Shown here: positions 17,749-27,899 of the stretch, piece after piece
Layout of the letters: each line of letters begins with the position of its first letter
How positions within the stretch are numbered: position 1 is the stretch's first letter
Assembly: GCA_947499145.1 (NCBI GenBank)
Contig: CANMNB010000008.1
Location: 1-64,000 of the forward strand
Direction of reading: 5' to 3'
Origin: an uncultured Arachnia sp.
Lineage (GTDB): Bacteria > Actinomycetota > Actinomycetes > Propionibacteriales > Propionibacteriaceae
DNA: 64,000 nucleotides
The notes under the pieces: generated by a model
The model's input: only the letters and a program-made list of their open reading frames with translations
Database searches by the model: none
What the model was told of the DNA's origin: nothing
Made by a program: the position numbers and the translations under genes

Positions 17749-18921
17749 GTGCCCCTCCCCCGGATCCTGGCCATCGTGCTCGCAGGCGGGCAGGGCTCGC
17801 GGCTCAAGGACCTGACCGCCACACGGGTGAAGCCGGCCCTCCCCGTGGGCGGCAGCTACCGGCTGGTGGACGTGGCGCTGTCCAACCTGGCACACAGCCA
17901 CATCAGTGACGTGTGGATCGTGGAGCAGTACCTCCCGCACTCGCTCAACGACCACCTGGCCCAGGGCCGCCCCTGGGACCTGGATCGCATGCACGGCGGC
18001 CTGCAGGTCCTGCATCCCTTCGAGGGCGGCCCGGGAGAGGGCTTCGCCCAGGGGAACTCCGACAGCCTGTGGCGGCAACGGGAGCGCATCGGGGCCTTCG
18101 ACCCGGAGCTCGTCCTCGTCCTCAGCGCCGACCACCTCTACCTCTGCGACTTCCTGTCCGTCGTCGAGACCCACACGCGCATGGCCGCCGAGTTGACGAT
18201 GGTGACGACCCGCACCGACACCGACCCCGGCACGCATGCGGTCGTCCAGTCGACCGACGGCTGGGTAACCGGCTTCGACTACAAGCCCGACGAGCCGGAC
18301 GGTGACACTGTGGCCGCCGAGATCTTCCTGTTCGACACCGCGACGCTCCTCGCGGCCTTCGACGCGTTGCTCGCCGACCGGGAGCGCCTCGGAGACTACG
18401 GGGAGGACCTGATCCCTTGGTTCGTCGCGCGCGGCAAGGTGGCGGAACACCCGCTCGACTCCTACTGGATGGACCTCGGCACCCTCCAGACCTACTGGAC
18501 CGCGCACATGCAGCTGCTCGACGGCGACGGCGCGGTGCTCGACGACCCCCAGTGGCCCATCTACACGGCCCAGCCCCAGCTCCTGCCGGCGCGGATCGAG
18601 GACGGGGCCGAGGTGGCGGACTCCCTGGTCTCCGCCGGCAGCACGATCGCGGGCACCGTCCGGCACAGCGTCATCGGCCCCGGAGCGGTGGTGGAGGCGG
18701 GGGCCGAGGTGGTCGACAGCGTGGTCCTGGACGGCACCCGGATCGGCAGCGGGGTGACCCTGGTGCAGTGCATCGTCGACATCGGGGCCGAGGTGTCCCG
18801 CGGCGGTCAGAGAGGGACGAACTCGTCCATCACGCTCATCGGGGCGGATGGGAAGGTGGCCACCCGGGACGAACTCGACCCGGCGAGCGCGCTGCCGAGC
18901 TCGTTCAGACGGAGCGGTTGA
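17749..18921 (+). CDS. glgC: Glucose-1-phosphate adenylyltransferase-like nucleotidyltransferase
   Basis: ADP-glucose pyrophosphorylase family, supplying ADP-glucose for glycogen or related glucans. The N-terminal signature is LAGGQGSRLKDLTATRVKPA. The middle has LSADHLYLCDF and DSYWMDLGTLQTYWTAHM, and a left-handed beta-helix follows (hexapeptide-like repeats from about residue 285). The GTG at 17749 has GAAGGGAAA upstream. At 390 aa it is close to family length. No glgA lies beside it, so the role in glycogen synthesis is inferred. The 3' end overlaps the convergent prenyl synthase by 17 bp. Confidence 0.85.
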   Translation: MPLPRILAIVLAGGQGSRLKDLTATRVKPALPVGGSYRLVDVALSNLAHSHISDVWIVEQYLPHSLNDHLAQGRPWDLDRMHGGLQVLHPFEGGPGEGFAQGNSDSLWRQRERIGAFDPELVLVLSADHLYLCDFLSVVETHTRMAAELTMVTTRTDTDPGTHAVVQSTDGWVTGFDYKPDEPDGDTVAAEIFLFDTATLLAAFDALLADRERLGDYGEDLIPWFVARGKVAEHPLDSYWMDLGTLQTYWTAHMQLLDGDGAVLDDPQWPIYTAQPQLLPARIEDGAEVADSLVSAGSTIAGTVRHSVIGPGAVVEAGAEVVDSVVLDGTRIGSGVTLVQCIVDIGAEVSRGGQRGTNSSITLIGADGKVATRDELDPASALPSSFRRSG

Positions 18922-19861
18922 CCAGCTCGTCGCAGAGTGCCAGCAGCATGTCCTTGGCCTCTCCGTCGCGCAGTGGAGCCAGGTGGGACTTGGCGAGTTC
19001 GGCGCGACGGTTGACCTCGGCTCGCGCCTCGTCGATCACCGGATGAGCGCGCAGCGCCTCAAGCGCCTCCGCCAGCCGCTCGTCGCACGACAGATCGGAG
19101 TCCAGGAGCTCCAGCAGTTCCGCGTCGCCCGGGTCGTCCGACCGGGCCAGCAGGAGCGTCGGCAACGTGGCAACGCCCTCGCGCAGGTCGGTGCCGGGGG
19201 TCTTGCCGGTCTGGTTCGACGTGATGTCGATCAGGTCGTCGCTCAGCTGGAACACCAGACCCAGCTCCTCGCCGTACGCAGCGAGGGCGTCGAGGACGCT
19301 CTGGTCGGCGCCGGAGACCATGGCACCGAAGAGCGCGGAAGCGGCGATGAGGGACCCGGTCTTGTCGGCGATCACCTGCAGGTAGTGCTCAAGCGGGTCA
19401 GTCTCGTCGTCGGGGCCGATGGTCTCGGCCACCTGACCCTGCACCAGACGCGTGAAGGTGGCCGCCTGCAGGGCCACGTACTCGACGCCCAGCCCCGCGA
19501 CGATGGAGGAGGCACGTGAGAACAAGTAGTCCCCCACGAGGATCGCCACGAGGTTGCCCCATCGGGCATTCGCGGAGGGCGCCGCCCGCCGGAGGTCCGC
19601 CTCGTCCATGACGTCGTCGTGGTAGAGGCTGGCGACGTGGGTGATCTCCATCACGAGGGCGGCGTCCATCAGCCGTTCTTCGTCCACGTCGCCGCCGAAC
19701 TGCGACGACAGGGCCACGAGCAGCGGTCGGAATCGCTTGCCCCCGGCCGAGATGACGTGGGTGGCCGCCTCAGTGACGAACGGGCTGTCGGCGATGGCCG
19801 CCTCGCGCAACCGTTCCTCGAACCGATCGCCGAAGCTCGTGAGCTCCGGCGTCGCGGTCAT
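18905..19861 (-). CDS. Polyprenyl diphosphate synthase (menaquinone side chain)
   Basis: Trans-isoprenyl diphosphate synthase. The first Asp-rich motif is in YHDDVMDEADLRR and the second in FQLSDDLIDITSN, with GGKRFRPLL for IPP binding. The protein is 318 aa. Its position 46 bp after nuoN on the same strand, within reach of the menaquinone genes, suggests it makes the long-chain side chain of menaquinone. Chain length cannot be read reliably. The ATG at 19861 is chosen, and a GTG at 19870 is an equally possible start. Confidence 0.88.
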   Translation of the reverse strand: MTATPELTSFGDRFEERLREAAIADSPFVTEAATHVISAGGKRFRPLLVALSSQFGGDVDEERLMDAALVMEITHVASLYHDDVMDEADLRRAAPSANARWGNLVAILVGDYLFSRASSIVAGLGVEYVALQAATFTRLVQGQVAETIGPDDETDPLEHYLQVIADKTGSLIAASALFGAMVSGADQSVLDALAAYGEELGLVFQLSDDLIDITSNQTGKTPGTDLREGVATLPTLLLARSDDPGDAELLELLDSDLSCDERLAEALEALRAHPVIDEARAEVNRRAELAKSHLAPLRDGEAKDMLLALCDELVNRSV

Positions 19862-19907
19862 GTCAGTCACTGGCCTGTCCCAACTCGTCGGTGATGGTGG
19901 TACCGCC

Positions 19908-21485
19908 TCAGCGGATGAACTGGGCGGCGCCACCCAAGACGTCGAGGGCCACGCCCGGCAGCAGTCCGAAGGCGACGGTGGCCACGAGGGAGACCACCAG
20001 GACCACCCAGGTGAACAGCGACGGTTCCACCACGTCGGCGGCCTCCACCTCGTCTGCGTCCGAGAACCACATGGCCACGATGACCTTGAGGTAGAAGTAG
20101 GCGGCGACGACGCTCAGCACCACGGCCACCAGCACCAGCCAGCCGTACCCACCGGCCCAGGCGGAGGCGAACACGGCGAGCTTGCCCGCGAAGCCGGCCG
20201 TCGGCGGGATGCCTGCGAAGCTGAGCAGGAAAACGGTCATGACGGCAGCGACCACAGGGTTGGCCCGTCCCAGGCCGCGCCAGGCCACCAACTGGTTGGC
20301 CTCGCCACCGGCTCGGCGCACCATGGTGACCACGGCGAAGGCACCGAGGGTGGCGAAACCGTAGGTCAGCAGGTAGAAGGCGATGGACCCGACGCTGGAA
20401 AGTGCCAGCTGGTCGGAGTCCGAGGCCTGGACAGCGCCGACCGCGCCGACCAGCAGGAAGCCGGCGTGCGCGATGGACGAGTAGGCAAGCAGGCGCTTGA
20501 TGTCGGTCTGCACCAGACCGACGACGGCGCCGAGGACCATGGTGAGGACAGCGACGGTGGCGATCAGCGGCTGCCAGTCCCAGCGCGCACCACCGAGCGC
20601 GACGTAGAAGACGCGCAGGAGCGCGGCCACGGCAGCGGTCTTGGTGGCCACCGACATGAAGCCGGTGACCGGGGACGGAGCGCCGGTGTAGACGTCGGGG
20701 GTCCAGGCGTGGAAGGGGACGGCACCGATCTTGAACAGCAGGCCGACCGCCAGCAGCACCATGCCGGCCAGCAGCAAGCCGTTGGACGCGGCACCGGCGG
20801 TGATGGCGTCGGCGATGGCGCCGAGGTCGAAGCTGCCCGAGTAGCCGTAGAGCAGGGCCGTGCCGAACAGGAAGAAGGCCGACGAGAAGGCACCGAGGAG
20901 GAAGTACTTCAGGGCCGCCTCCTGGCTCAGCAGGCGGCGACGTCGTGCCATCCCGGAGAGCAGGTAGAGCGGGAGCGAGAGGATCTCCAGCGCCACGAAC
21001 ATGGTGAGCAGGTCGTTGGCAGCGGAGAACACCAGCATGCCGAAGACGGCGAACACCAGCAGCGGGAAGATCTCGGTGTGCTCGCGCCGCAGGCGGCTGG
21101 CCTCCCTCTCGAACGGGGAGCCGGGCACGGTGGAGGCGGACGACGTGAAGGCCGACTGCCCCCCGCTCACGCGACGCTCGGCGAACAGGCCAAGGCCGAG
21201 CAGGCCGAAGACGAGCAGCAGCGTCCAGAAGAGATGTGCGGGTCCGTCGATGGCGATCGAGCCGACGGCCGCGATGAGGGATTCGCCGGCCACCCAGTTG
21301 CGGATGGTGAGGCCCAGCGCGACGAGCAGCGAGAGCCCGGCGAGGAACACCTGCACCACGTAGCGCAGGTGCCGGGGCACCATCGCCTCGACGCTGATGC
21401 CGAGCGCTCCGCCGATCAGCAACGCCAGCAGCGGTGAGAGCGCCAGCCACTCGATCGTCGGCGCGTTGATCTCAAGGATGCTCAT
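19908..21485 (-). CDS. nuoN: NADH-quinone oxidoreductase subunit N
   Basis: Antiporter-like proton-translocating membrane subunit of complex I, 525 aa with about 14 helices. The conserved GAVPFHAWTPDVYTGAPSPV and the lysine-bearing LVQTDIKRLLAYSSIAHAGF are present. Its start overlaps the nuoM stop by one base (TGATG). It is the last nuo gene, followed by the prenyl synthase. Confidence 0.96.
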   Translation of the reverse strand: MSILEINAPTIEWLALSPLLALLIGGALGISVEAMVPRHLRYVVQVFLAGLSLLVALGLTIRNWVAGESLIAAVGSIAIDGPAHLFWTLLLVFGLLGLGLFAERRVSGGQSAFTSSASTVPGSPFEREASRLRREHTEIFPLLVFAVFGMLVFSAANDLLTMFVALEILSLPLYLLSGMARRRRLLSQEAALKYFLLGAFSSAFFLFGTALLYGYSGSFDLGAIADAITAGAASNGLLLAGMVLLAVGLLFKIGAVPFHAWTPDVYTGAPSPVTGFMSVATKTAAVAALLRVFYVALGGARWDWQPLIATVAVLTMVLGAVVGLVQTDIKRLLAYSSIAHAGFLLVGAVGAVQASDSDQLALSSVGSIAFYLLTYGFATLGAFAVVTMVRRAGGEANQLVAWRGLGRANPVVAAVMTVFLLSFAGIPPTAGFAGKLAVFASAWAGGYGWLVLVAVVLSVVAAYFYLKVIVAMWFSDADEVEAADVVEPSLFTWVVLVVSLVATVAFGLLPGVALDVLGGAAQFIR

Positions 21486-22999
21486 CAGTTGCCTTCCTCA
21501 ATCTGCGGAGCGGGGTCGGACACGCCGACGGCGGACATCACGCGGGTCGCCATGTCGTTCGCCACGTCCAGGACCGGCTTGGGGAAGAAGCCGATGATCA
21601 GGAGGAGGGCGATGAGCGGCACGACGGCGGCGCGCTCCCGCAGGGACAGGTCGCGCGTGACGTGCGTCGCCACCTGCTCGGTGACGGGGCCGGTCATGGT
21701 GCGCAGGTACATGGTGAGGACGTACACCGCAGCGAGCACCATGCCGAGGGTGATGACGGCGGTGTGGATCGGGTACCGCTGCCAGGAGCCCGCCATCGTG
21801 AGGAACTCGCCGACGAAGCTCGCCATGCCGGGCAGCGCCAGCGTCGAGAGACCGGCCACCAGCAGGAAACCGGACAGCACGGGCACGGTCTTCTGGGCGC
21901 CGCCGAACGCATCGACCTGCGCGGAGCCGCGCCGCTGCACCAGGTAGCCGACGACGAGGAACAGTGCCGCCGTCGAGAGGCCGTGGGCCAGCATGTAGAA
22001 GATCGAGCCGGTCAGCGACTGGGTGGTCAGCGCGAAGATGCCGAACACCATGAAGCCGAAGTGGCTGACGGAGGTGTAGGACACGAACCGCAGCAGGTCC
22101 TTCGACGCGAGCGCCATGAGTGCGCCGTAGATCATGGAGACGATCGCCCACACGAGGATCACCGGCGTGGCCCATTGGCTGGCCTCGGGGAAGACCACGA
22201 GCAGGATCTTGATCATCCCGAACGTGCCGATCTTGTCGAGGATGCCCACCAGCAGCGTGGAGGCTCCGGCGCGGGCCTGCTCGGCGCTGTCCGGGAGCCA
22301 AGTGTGCAGGCCCGCCAGCGGCGCCTTCACCGCGAAGGCGAAGAAGAACGCGGCGAACAGCCAGCGTCCGACGTTCCCGGAGAGGTCGAGGCTGGCGAGG
22401 TCCTGGATGAGGAAGCTCACCTGTCCCTGCTGCGCGCCGACGGCGTACAGCCCGGCGACGCCGACCAGCATCACGAGTCCGCCGGCCAGCGAGTAGAGCA
22501 GGAACTTGATGGCGGCCGCACCGCGACGCGCCCCGCCCCAGCCCGCGATGAGGAAGTACATCGGGATCAGGGTGGCCTCGAAGGCGATGTAGAACAGCAG
22601 CAGGTCGCCCGCCATGAAGACGAACAGGGCGAAGCTCTCCAGCGCGAGGGCGAGGGCGAAGAAGGACCGGGTGCTCCAGCGGCTGGTGGGGCTCTCCCCC
22701 ACCCGCCACTCGGCGATCATCACGACCGGGACGAGGATGACGGTGAGGAACACCAGCACGGCCCCGATGGCGTCGAGTTCGAGCGCGTAGTGGGCGCCGA
22801 TCTGCCGGATCCAGTTGAGGTCCTCGACGAGGCCCGTGGAGCGGGACAGGACGACGGCCACGATGCCGAGCAGGGTGGTGGTGAACGCGAAACCGAGGCC
22901 GATGAGGCGGGCGAGCTGACCCTTGACCAGCAGCAGCACCAGGGAGCCCAGCAGCGGTAGCAGGGCAAGGATGCTCAGCAGGGGAATGGAGTTGAACAT
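21485..22999 (-). CDS. nuoM: NADH-quinone oxidoreductase subunit M
   Basis: Antiporter-like proton-pumping subunit, 504 aa, with about 14 membrane helices. KAPLAGLHTWLPDSAEQARA carries the conserved broken-helix lysine region, and ASKDLLRFVSYTSVSHFGFM is the second hallmark. It lies 13 bp downstream of nuoL in the nuo operon. Confidence 0.97.
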   Translation of the reverse strand: MFNSIPLLSILALLPLLGSLVLLLVKGQLARLIGLGFAFTTTLLGIVAVVLSRSTGLVEDLNWIRQIGAHYALELDAIGAVLVFLTVILVPVVMIAEWRVGESPTSRWSTRSFFALALALESFALFVFMAGDLLLFYIAFEATLIPMYFLIAGWGGARRGAAAIKFLLYSLAGGLVMLVGVAGLYAVGAQQGQVSFLIQDLASLDLSGNVGRWLFAAFFFAFAVKAPLAGLHTWLPDSAEQARAGASTLLVGILDKIGTFGMIKILLVVFPEASQWATPVILVWAIVSMIYGALMALASKDLLRFVSYTSVSHFGFMVFGIFALTTQSLTGSIFYMLAHGLSTAALFLVVGYLVQRRGSAQVDAFGGAQKTVPVLSGFLLVAGLSTLALPGMASFVGEFLTMAGSWQRYPIHTAVITLGMVLAAVYVLTMYLRTMTGPVTEQVATHVTRDLSLRERAAVVPLIALLLIIGFFPKPVLDVANDMATRVMSAVGVSDPAPQIEEGN

Positions 23000-23012
23000 G
23001 GTGCCTTCCTTC

Positions 23013-24920
23013 TCAGCCCAGCTGCCCGAGGGCGACGACGGCGGCCAGGACGACCACGCCGATGACGAGGGTCAATCCGTAGGTTCGGACGTAGCCGTTC
23101 TGGGCGGTGCGCAGCCAGCTGGACAGGCCCCCTGCCATGGAGGCCGAGCCCATGGCGGCGCCGTCGACGACGGTGCGGTCGAACGCGGCCACGCCGGCGG
23201 CGAGTCCGTTGGTGGGGCGGATGATCGCGTGCTCGTTGAACGCGTCGCCGTAGAGGTCCGAGCGCCCGGCGAGCACCAACGGGTTGCGGGTCTCCGGAGC
23301 CTCACGCGGGATGTCGCGACGGTGCAGGAACCAGCCCAGTGCGACGCCGACGGCCACGACGGCCAGCGTCAGCAGGCCGATCGCCGTGAAGTTGAGCAGG
23401 CTGGTGGAGTGCGGCTCGGAGCCCGTCGCGGGGGCGAGCCAGTCCTGGATCCAGTTGTTCATGGCCAGACCCGCCCCGAGGGACAGGATGGCCAGCACGA
23501 TGAGTGGCACGGTCATGACGGCGGGCGACTCGTGCGGGTGCACATCGTCAGCCCACCGGCGCTTCCCGAAGAACGTCATCATCATCAGGCGCGTCATGTA
23601 GTACGCAGTGATGCCCGCGCCGATGAGCGCCAGCACGCCGAAGACGGTGCTCTCGTGGAACGCCGTCTCGATGATGTGGTCCTTCGAGTAGAAGCCAGCC
23701 GTGAACGGGAAGCCGATGATCGCCAGGTAGCCGGCCGCGAACGTCAGGAACGTGATGCGCATAGCCTTGGCCAGCCCGCCGTAGTGGCGCATGTCGACGT
23801 CGTCGTTCATGCCGTGCATGACGGAACCGGCGCCGAGGAACATGTTCGCCTTGAAGGCGCCGTGGGTCAGGAGGTGGAAGATCGCGAACGCGGCACCGGC
23901 CGGGCCGAGGCCCGCGGCGAGCATCATGTAGCCGATCTGCGACATCGTCGAGCCCGCGAGGACCTTCTTGATGTCGTCCTTGCTGGAGCCGATCCAGGCA
24001 CCCGCGAGCAGCGTCACGGTGCCGACGATCGCCACCGCGAGCAGCGCCGCCTCGCTCTGCGCGTAGATGGCGTGGGAGCGCACGACGAGATACACGCCCG
24101 CGGTGACCATGGTGGCCGCGTGGATCAGCGCGGAGACCGGGGTGGGGCCCTCCATGGCGTCGAGCAGCCAGGACTGCAGCGGCACCTGGGCGGACTTGCC
24201 GCAGGCGGCGAGCAGGAGCAGCAGGCCCAGGGTGGTGGCCCAGAAGCCACTCAGCTGGGGCGCACCGGCGTTGACGTCGGCGAAGGAGGAGGAGCCGAAC
24301 ATGGCGAGCATGGTGAAGATGCCCATCGCCATCCCGAGGTCACCCACGCGGTTGACGACGAACGCCTTGCGGCCCGCGGCCGCCGCGGCGGGGCGGTGCT
24401 GCCAGAAGCTGATCAACAGGTAGGAGGCGAGGCCGACGCCCTCCCAACCGACGAACAGGACGAGGTAGTTGTCCGCCAGCACCAGCAGCAGCATGGCCGC
24501 GATGAACAGGTTGAGGTAGGCGAAGAACCGACGACGACGCTCGTCGTGGGCCATGTAGCCGATCGAGTAGACGTGGATCAGCGAGCCGACGCCGGTGACG
24601 AGCAGCACGAAGAGGATGGACAGCTGGTCCACGAGCAGGCCGATGCCGATACTCCAGTTGCCGGTGGCGATCCATTCGTAGAGCGGCACCGAGACCGCCC
24701 GCGAGCCCTCTTCGGCCGGCAGCATCTGCAGGAACAGCACCGTGCCGATGACGAAGGAGGCGATGGGCGCGGCGGTGGCCAGGAGGTGGCCCCAGCGCTC
24801 CGCGTAGCGGCCGAAGACCAGGAGGAACCCGGCGGTGGCGAGCGGGATGGCGATCAGCAGCCACGCCAGGGAGAACAGCCCGGTGGCCGGGACCGCAGTG
24901 ACGTTTTCCAACAGATGCAC
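23013..24920 (-). CDS. nuoL: NADH-quinone oxidoreductase subunit L
   Basis: Largest antiporter-like subunit (635 aa) with the long C-terminal lateral helix region. FVGWEGVGLASYLLI, KSAQVPLQSWLLDAMEGPTP and SSKDDIKKVLAGSTMSQIGY are family hallmarks. The start ATG lies 10 bp after nuoK. No truncation is seen. Confidence 0.97.
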   Translation of the reverse strand: MHLLENVTAVPATGLFSLAWLLIAIPLATAGFLLVFGRYAERWGHLLATAAPIASFVIGTVLFLQMLPAEEGSRAVSVPLYEWIATGNWSIGIGLLVDQLSILFVLLVTGVGSLIHVYSIGYMAHDERRRRFFAYLNLFIAAMLLLVLADNYLVLFVGWEGVGLASYLLISFWQHRPAAAAAGRKAFVVNRVGDLGMAMGIFTMLAMFGSSSFADVNAGAPQLSGFWATTLGLLLLLAACGKSAQVPLQSWLLDAMEGPTPVSALIHAATMVTAGVYLVVRSHAIYAQSEAALLAVAIVGTVTLLAGAWIGSSKDDIKKVLAGSTMSQIGYMMLAAGLGPAGAAFAIFHLLTHGAFKANMFLGAGSVMHGMNDDVDMRHYGGLAKAMRITFLTFAAGYLAIIGFPFTAGFYSKDHIIETAFHESTVFGVLALIGAGITAYYMTRLMMMTFFGKRRWADDVHPHESPAVMTVPLIVLAILSLGAGLAMNNWIQDWLAPATGSEPHSTSLLNFTAIGLLTLAVVAVGVALGWFLHRRDIPREAPETRNPLVLAGRSDLYGDAFNEHAIIRPTNGLAAGVAAFDRTVVDGAAMGSASMAGGLSSWLRTAQNGYVRTYGLTLVIGVVVLAAVVALGQLG

Positions 24921-24930
24921 GCTGGACCCC

Positions 24931-25230
24931 TCAGAACTTCAACAGGTTGGCGTCGTCGACCGAGATCGAGCGGCGGGCACGGTAGATGGACACGATGATC
25001 GCGAGGCCGACCACGACCTCGGCGGCCGCGACCACCATCACGAAGAACGAGGCGACCTGGCCGTCCAGGTTCCCGTGCTGGCGCGACAGGCTGACGAAGG
25101 ACAGGTTCACGGCGTTCAGCATGAGCTCGACGCTCATGAACGCGATGATCGCGTTGCGGCGCAGGAGGAACCCCAGCACCCCGATCCCGAACAGGATGGC
25201 CGAGACGACCAGGTACGCTTCGGCGTTCAC
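24931..25230 (-). CDS. nuoK: NADH-quinone oxidoreductase subunit K
   Basis: A 99-aa subunit with three helices. The second and third helices carry the conserved glutamates (in [12 protein letters not shown] and [12 protein letters not shown]) of the central proton path. The GTG at 25230 overlaps the nuoJ stop (GTGA), which excludes the much longer upstream frame. Confidence 0.96.
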   Translation of the reverse strand: MNAEAYLVVSAILFGIGVLGFLLRRNAIIAFMSVELMLNAVNLSFVSLSRQHGNLDGQVASFFVMVVAAAEVVVGLAIIVSIYRARRSISVDDANLLKF

Positions 25231-26048
25231 TCCAGCTCTCCCTTCGCGCGGGCGGTGGACTCCTCGACGATCCCGAAGGCCTGCCGCGTCGGGACGCGCA
25301 GGTCGTCGACGTCGACGATGACGCCACGGGCGCTCAGGGTCGGCGAGACGGACAGGTCGGAGACGGAGCCGTCCGGCAGCAGGGCCGGGACGTGGATGGC
25401 GTTGTGCCGTGCGAACACACCCGAGTTGGGCAGCGTCCCGGGGTGCGCGCCCTCGGTTGCGTAGCGCTCCATGCGCTCGCGCGCCAGCTCCGGCTGGCGC
25501 TTCTTCGCGGCAAGACGCTCGCCGTGTGCCAGTACCATCGCGCCGACGGCCGCCGTGATGAGCAGGGCCGAGGTGGCCTCGAAGATGAACACGTAGCGGG
25601 TGAAGACCAGCGCGGCGATGCCCTGGGCGTTGCCGCCGAACTCGGCGTTGGCTGCCTCGAGCCCCGTGGCCTCTCCGGTGAACAGGCCCTGCCCGATCAC
25701 CGCCACCAGCAGACCGGCGACGCCGAGTCCGGCGAGGACGGAGGCGACGCGGTGGCCCTTGATCGTCTCCACCACCGAGTCGGTCATGTCCACGCCGACC
25801 AGCATCACGACGAACACGAACAGCATCAGGATCGCGCCGGTGTAGACGATGATCTGCGCCACGAAGAGGAACGGCGCGTCCTGCGCGGCGTAGAGCACGC
25901 CGAGGCTGATCATCACACCCGCCATGAAGATGGCGGAGTGGACCGGCTTGCGGGCCACCACCATCGCCAGCGCACAGGCGACCGCGATCGGGGCGCACAC
26001 CCAGAACGCGACCTCCCCCGCGGTCACCAACGGGACGAACGTGGTCAT
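25227..26048 (-). CDS. nuoJ: NADH-quinone oxidoreductase subunit J
   Basis: Membrane subunit with five N-terminal helices, including [17 protein letters not shown] and [20 protein letters not shown] (the pi-bulge helix region). At 273 aa it carries a roughly 90-residue hydrophilic C-terminal extension, common in actinobacterial NuoJ. The ATG at 26048 overlaps the nuoI stop by 4 bp. Confidence 0.95.
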   Translation of the reverse strand: MTTFVPLVTAGEVAFWVCAPIAVACALAMVVARKPVHSAIFMAGVMISLGVLYAAQDAPFLFVAQIIVYTGAILMLFVFVVMLVGVDMTDSVVETIKGHRVASVLAGLGVAGLLVAVIGQGLFTGEATGLEAANAEFGGNAQGIAALVFTRYVFIFEATSALLITAAVGAMVLAHGERLAAKKRQPELARERMERYATEGAHPGTLPNSGVFARHNAIHVPALLPDGSVSDLSVSPTLSARGVIVDVDDLRVPTRQAFGIVEESTARAKGELE

Positions 26049-26596
26049 TTGGTCGCTCCTTGCGGTGCGGTTCTCGTGTCGGGCGCGCCGGTCTCCGGCA
26101 GTCCGAGGAAGTAGGACTGCTCGTCGTCCCCGAGCCGCCGCGGGTGCGGGGGCTGCTCCATGCCGGGCATGAGCGGGGCCAGAAGGTCCTGCTTCTCGTA
26201 GATCAGGCTGCGCCGCGTGTTGTCGGCGAGCTTGAACTCGTTGGTCATCGTGAGAGCGCGCGTCGGGCACGCCTCGATGCACAGGCCGCAGAAGATGCAG
26301 CGGAGGTAGTTGATCTGGTAGACGCGGCCGTAGCGCTCCCCCGGGGAGTAGCGGTCGTCGTCGGTGTTGTCGGCGCCCTCGACGTAGATGGCGTCAGCCG
26401 GGCAGGCCCAGGCGCACAGCTCACAGCCGACGCACTTCTCGAGGCCGTCGGGCCAGCGGTTCAGCTGGTGCCGGCCGTGGAAGCGCGGCATCGTGACCTT
26501 CTCCTTGCCCTTCTCCGGGTAGCCCTGGGTGAAGGTCTTGCGGAAGATCGTGGTGAACGTGACGCCGAATCCGGCCCACGGGTCGAACATGCCCAT
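26045..26596 (-). CDS. nuoI: NADH-quinone oxidoreductase subunit I
   Basis: A 183-aa subunit with two 4Fe-4S clusters (N6a/N6b), ligated by [12 protein letters not shown] and [12 protein letters not shown], which pass electrons towards NuoB. The ATG at 26596 follows the nuoH stop by one base. An in-frame ATG at 26590 is an alternative. Confidence 0.96.
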   Translation of the reverse strand: MGMFDPWAGFGVTFTTIFRKTFTQGYPEKGKEKVTMPRFHGRHQLNRWPDGLEKCVGCELCAWACPADAIYVEGADNTDDDRYSPGERYGRVYQINYLRCIFCGLCIEACPTRALTMTNEFKLADNTRRSLIYEKQDLLAPLMPGMEQPPHPRRLGDDEQSYFLGLPETGAPDTRTAPQGATK

Positions 26597-26597
26597 G

Positions 26598-27899
26598 TCA
26601 GTTCTCCTCGTCGGTGGTGTCGGTGGCGTCGGTCCCGCTGACCACGCCGGCCATCTCGGGCAGGGACTGCCCGGGTCGCGGCGGCACGGGGTAGCCGCCG
26701 GCGAAGGGGTCGAACGGCTCCTCGCTGGCCGTCGCATCCACCTCGTCCACGTCCTCGTCCCCGTCGGTTCGGCCGCTCAGCAGGATGAGGATCGCCACGA
26801 GCGCGACCGCCATCCCGATGGTGTACTCCGGAAGGAGCGCCACCAGGGTGATCCAGAGCAGGGAGATCGGCAACAGCGTCTTCCAGCCGAGGTCCATGAA
26901 CTGGTCGTAGCGGAACCGGGGCAGCGTGCCGCGGAGCCAGACGAACACGGAGATCAACAGCTGGACCTTGAGCATGAACCAGATGGGCCCGAGCCATGGG
27001 TTGTTGAAGAAGTCGATCAGGTTGAGCGGCCACGGGGGCAGGTAGCCACCTAGGAACAGGGTGGTGGCCACGGCCGAGACCGTCGCCATGTTGATGTACT
27101 CCGCCAGGAAGTAGAGGGCGTACCGGAAGCCCGAGTACTCGGTGAGGTAGCCGGAGACGAGCTCCGACTCGGCCTCGGGGAGGTCGAAGGGTGCACGGTT
27201 GGTTTCGCCCACCATCGCGATCGCGTAGATGACGAACGACGGCGCGAGCAGGAGCGCGTACCAGCCCATCACGCCGAGGTTCTCGAAGGAGATGTCGGTG
27301 AACGGGACACGGAAGATGATGGGCTCCCGCTGGGCCTCCACGATCTGCGACGTGGACATCGAGCCCGACAGGACGAAGACGCCGACGATGGCCAGGCCCA
27401 TGGCGATCTCGTAGGAGATCATCTGCGCCGAAGAGCGCATGGAGCCGAGGAAGGAGTAGGGCGAGTTGCCCGCCCAGCCGGCCAGCACGATGCCGTAGAT
27501 GCCCACGGAGGCGATCGCCAGGATGAACAGGACGGCCACGGGCAGGTCGGTGACCTGCAGGCGCGTGGGCACGCCGAACATCTCGACCTCACCGCCGAAG
27601 GGGATCACCGTCCAGGCGGTGAAGGCGGCGACCGCGGTGAGCAGGGGCGCCAGGTTGAACACCCACTTGTCGGCGTGGGCCGGGCGGAAGTCCTCCTTGA
27701 GGAGGGCCTTCGTGCCGTCGGCCAGCGCCTGCCCCAGACCGAACGGGCCGTTCATGATCGGCCCCAGGCGGTGCTGCATCTTGCCCACGAGCCGCCGCTC
27801 GTACCAGACGTTGAAGATCGTCCACACCAGCAGGACGACGAAGAGTCCGATGACCTTGATCAGGACGAGCCACCACGGGTCCTGGAAGAACACGTTCAT
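26598..27899 (-). CDS. nuoH: NADH-quinone oxidoreductase subunit H
   Basis: Quinone-chamber membrane subunit, 433 aa with about 8 helices. [20 protein letters not shown] and [20 protein letters not shown] are conserved. A Pro/Asp/Glu-rich C-terminal tail of about 65 residues extends past the last helix, as in other high-GC Gram-positives. It overlaps nuoG by 4 bp. Confidence 0.97.
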   Translation of the reverse strand: MNVFFQDPWWLVLIKVIGLFVVLLVWTIFNVWYERRLVGKMQHRLGPIMNGPFGLGQALADGTKALLKEDFRPAHADKWVFNLAPLLTAVAAFTAWTVIPFGGEVEMFGVPTRLQVTDLPVAVLFILAIASVGIYGIVLAGWAGNSPYSFLGSMRSSAQMISYEIAMGLAIVGVFVLSGSMSTSQIVEAQREPIIFRVPFTDISFENLGVMGWYALLLAPSFVIYAIAMVGETNRAPFDLPEAESELVSGYLTEYSGFRYALYFLAEYINMATVSAVATTLFLGGYLPPWPLNLIDFFNNPWLGPIWFMLKVQLLISVFVWLRGTLPRFRYDQFMDLGWKTLLPISLLWITLVALLPEYTIGMAVALVAILILLSGRTDGDEDVDEVDATASEEPFDPFAGGYPVPPRPGQSLPEMAGVVSGTDATDTTDEEN

